This document shows, in pieces, positions 6,791 to 7,716 of a DNA stretch of 7,716 nt. The DNA lies in the NCBI GenBank assembly GCA_030595525.1, contig JAUVDD010000072.1:1-7716 (forward strand), given 5' to 3'. The DNA is from Puniceicoccales bacterium (GTDB taxonomy: Bacteria > Verrucomicrobiota > Verrucomicrobiia > Opitutales > Oceanipulchritudinaceae). Below the pieces are notes generated by a model. That model did not search any database. It saw only the letters and a list, made by a program, of their open reading frames with translations, and was not told the DNA's origin. A program made the translations under genes and the position numbers. The first letter of the stretch is position 1; every line of letters starts with the position of its first letter.

Positions 6791-7681
6791 ATGGATAATA
6801 ATGACCGATCGGTTGGAAATATGTCACAGCAGTTAATTGAACTATCCGAACAAGTATTCGACACGCGCTATTTCTCCTTCAGCAAGGCGGAAGGAAAATC
6901 GCATGTACCGGTCAATGTCTTCTTTGGAGGATTGGAACATTGCAATGAAGATTACCGAATCGATCGCACCGGATTTCCAGTTTTCCTGATGGAATATGTG
7001 GTTGATGGGGTAGGAGAACTGACCTTGAGCGGGGAATCCCATACACTGAAGAAGGGCTGCCTATATTGGTATGGCCCGGAGGTCTCATGTCATTTAGTGA
7101 CCAATCCGGGGCGTCCCTTGGTCAAATATTTCTTTGCATTTCGATGCCCCGAAGGCTCGCCGGCAAATGTCTATGGACTGCAGCGGCTATTCATTGGGGC
7201 CAATCGGGGAGGAGAGCTGGTTGCTGAGTTAATAGGGATGTTGTTCAGGGAAGCCATTTCAGCAAATGAGGATTCGTGGAGGATTTGTTGCTCATTTCTC
7301 GATGTGATTCTTCTCAAATGTGCAAGAAGCGTTGTTCTTGAGCAACACACCAAGGAAAAAGCATGGGGTGTTTTTCGAAAAGTTAAGGAGTATATCGAAG
7401 ACAACTATCTGGAGATTGACCGAATGCAGGATATTTCAGAGGAGATGGAATTGACGGCTGCTTACATTTCGAGGCTCTTCAAGCGATATTATCATATGAC
7501 TCCCTATAATTTTCTCATGCAGAAGAAAATGGAGCATGCTCTCGATCTCCTCAGGCAGGGAAACATGTCTGTTCAACAAGCTGCTGCCATGACGGGTTTC
7601 GATGACCCTTTCCATTTCTCACGGGTTTTTAAGAAATTCAAGGGCATTAGCCCAAGTGAAGTGCGGAATGTAATTGGGTGA
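6791..7681 (+). CDS. AraC-family transcriptional regulator
   Basis: This 296-residue regulator has the usual AraC/XylS two-part build. The N-terminal half (about 38-125) looks like a cupin-type sugar-sensing domain, with a G-x-G-E-L-T-L-S strand pair, the turn L-K-K-G-C-L-Y-W-Y-G-P, and hydrophobic strands such as V-K-Y-F-F-A-F. A helical linker follows (about 140-195). The C-terminal DNA-binding domain (about 195-294) has two helix-turn-helix motifs. The first is around 213-234 (M-Q-D-I-S then A-A-Y-I-S-R-L-F-K-R), the second around 262-284 (Q-Q-A-A-A-M-T-G-F, then the F-H-F-S-R-V-F-K-K-F-K-G-I-S-P signature). Divergence from fucI across 57 bases makes it the probable local fucose- or arabinose-responsive activator. 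It may also act on the hydrolase cluster. The ATG at 6791 is kept for completeness; an ATG at 6821 (M-S-Q-Q-L-I-E-L) is an equally plausible start and would lengthen the control region by 30 bases. The effector is not shown by sequence. Confidence 0.93.
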   Translation: MDNNDRSVGNMSQQLIELSEQVFDTRYFSFSKAEGKSHVPVNVFFGGLEHCNEDYRIDRTGFPVFLMEYVVDGVGELTLSGESHTLKKGCLYWYGPEVSCHLVTNPGRPLVKYFFAFRCPEGSPANVYGLQRLFIGANRGGELVAELIGMLFREAISANEDSWRICCSFLDVILLKCARSVVLEQHTKEKAWGVFRKVKEYIEDNYLEIDRMQDISEEMELTAAYISRLFKRYYHMTPYNFLMQKKMEHALDLLRQGNMSVQQAAAMTGFDDPFHFSRVFKKFKGISPSEVRNVIG

Positions 7682-7716
7682 AATGGCTGATATCGAACTG
7701 TAAGGTGAAACAGGGT

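Noticed and set aside
6804..6813. 10-bp perfect palindrome ACCGATCGGT near the regulator start
   Set aside because: Short enough to occur by chance, and inside the coding sequence if the ATG at 6791 is used. It would merit another look only if translation starts at 6821.
1..7716. CRISPR array, insertion sequence, tRNA or attachment site
   Set aside because: No regularly spaced repeats, transposase motifs, cloverleaf-like sequence or target duplications were seen on either strand.

Overview
The window looks like a carbohydrate-use locus from a Gram-negative-type bacterium with moderate GC content. The exported acetylesterase-type hydrolases, the solitary L-fucose isomerase, and the scarcity of clear Shine-Dalgarno sites would fit a polysaccharide degrader of the Verrucomicrobiota / PVC group. 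That assignment is inference from gene style; no rRNA or other marker gene is present.

Layout. A small ribbon-helix-helix DNA-binding protein lies on the minus strand (64-252). About 310 bases without a confident gene follow (253-563). They hold a start-less coding-like fragment (306-494) and a candidate promoter with a perfect 16-bp palindrome (518-543). Next comes a tight plus-strand cluster of three genes whose products all begin with a signal peptide. Two are paralogous sialate-O-acetylesterase-like SGNH hydrolases (564-2261 and 2288-3676). The third is a serine hydrolase of the class C beta-lactamase type (3688-4890). A hairpin (4895-4924) with T-tracts usable in both directions separates this cluster from a convergent L-fucose isomerase gene, fucI (4952-6733, minus strand). 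fucI is divergently transcribed, across only 57 bases, from an AraC-family regulator (6791-7681).

How the genes may work together (inference). The three exported hydrolases would remove acetyl or other ester groups from a glycan outside the cytoplasm. Fucose (or D-arabinose) freed from it would enter the cell and be isomerised by FucI to the ketose. The AraC-type protein would sense the sugar or a derivative and control fucI, and possibly the cluster. No glycoside hydrolase, sulfatase, transporter, kinase or aldolase is visible here, so those steps would have to be encoded elsewhere. All the confident genes belong to recognisable families. I do not see a clearly novel system. The most useful new observations are the regulatory elements and the divergence of the two esterase paralogues.
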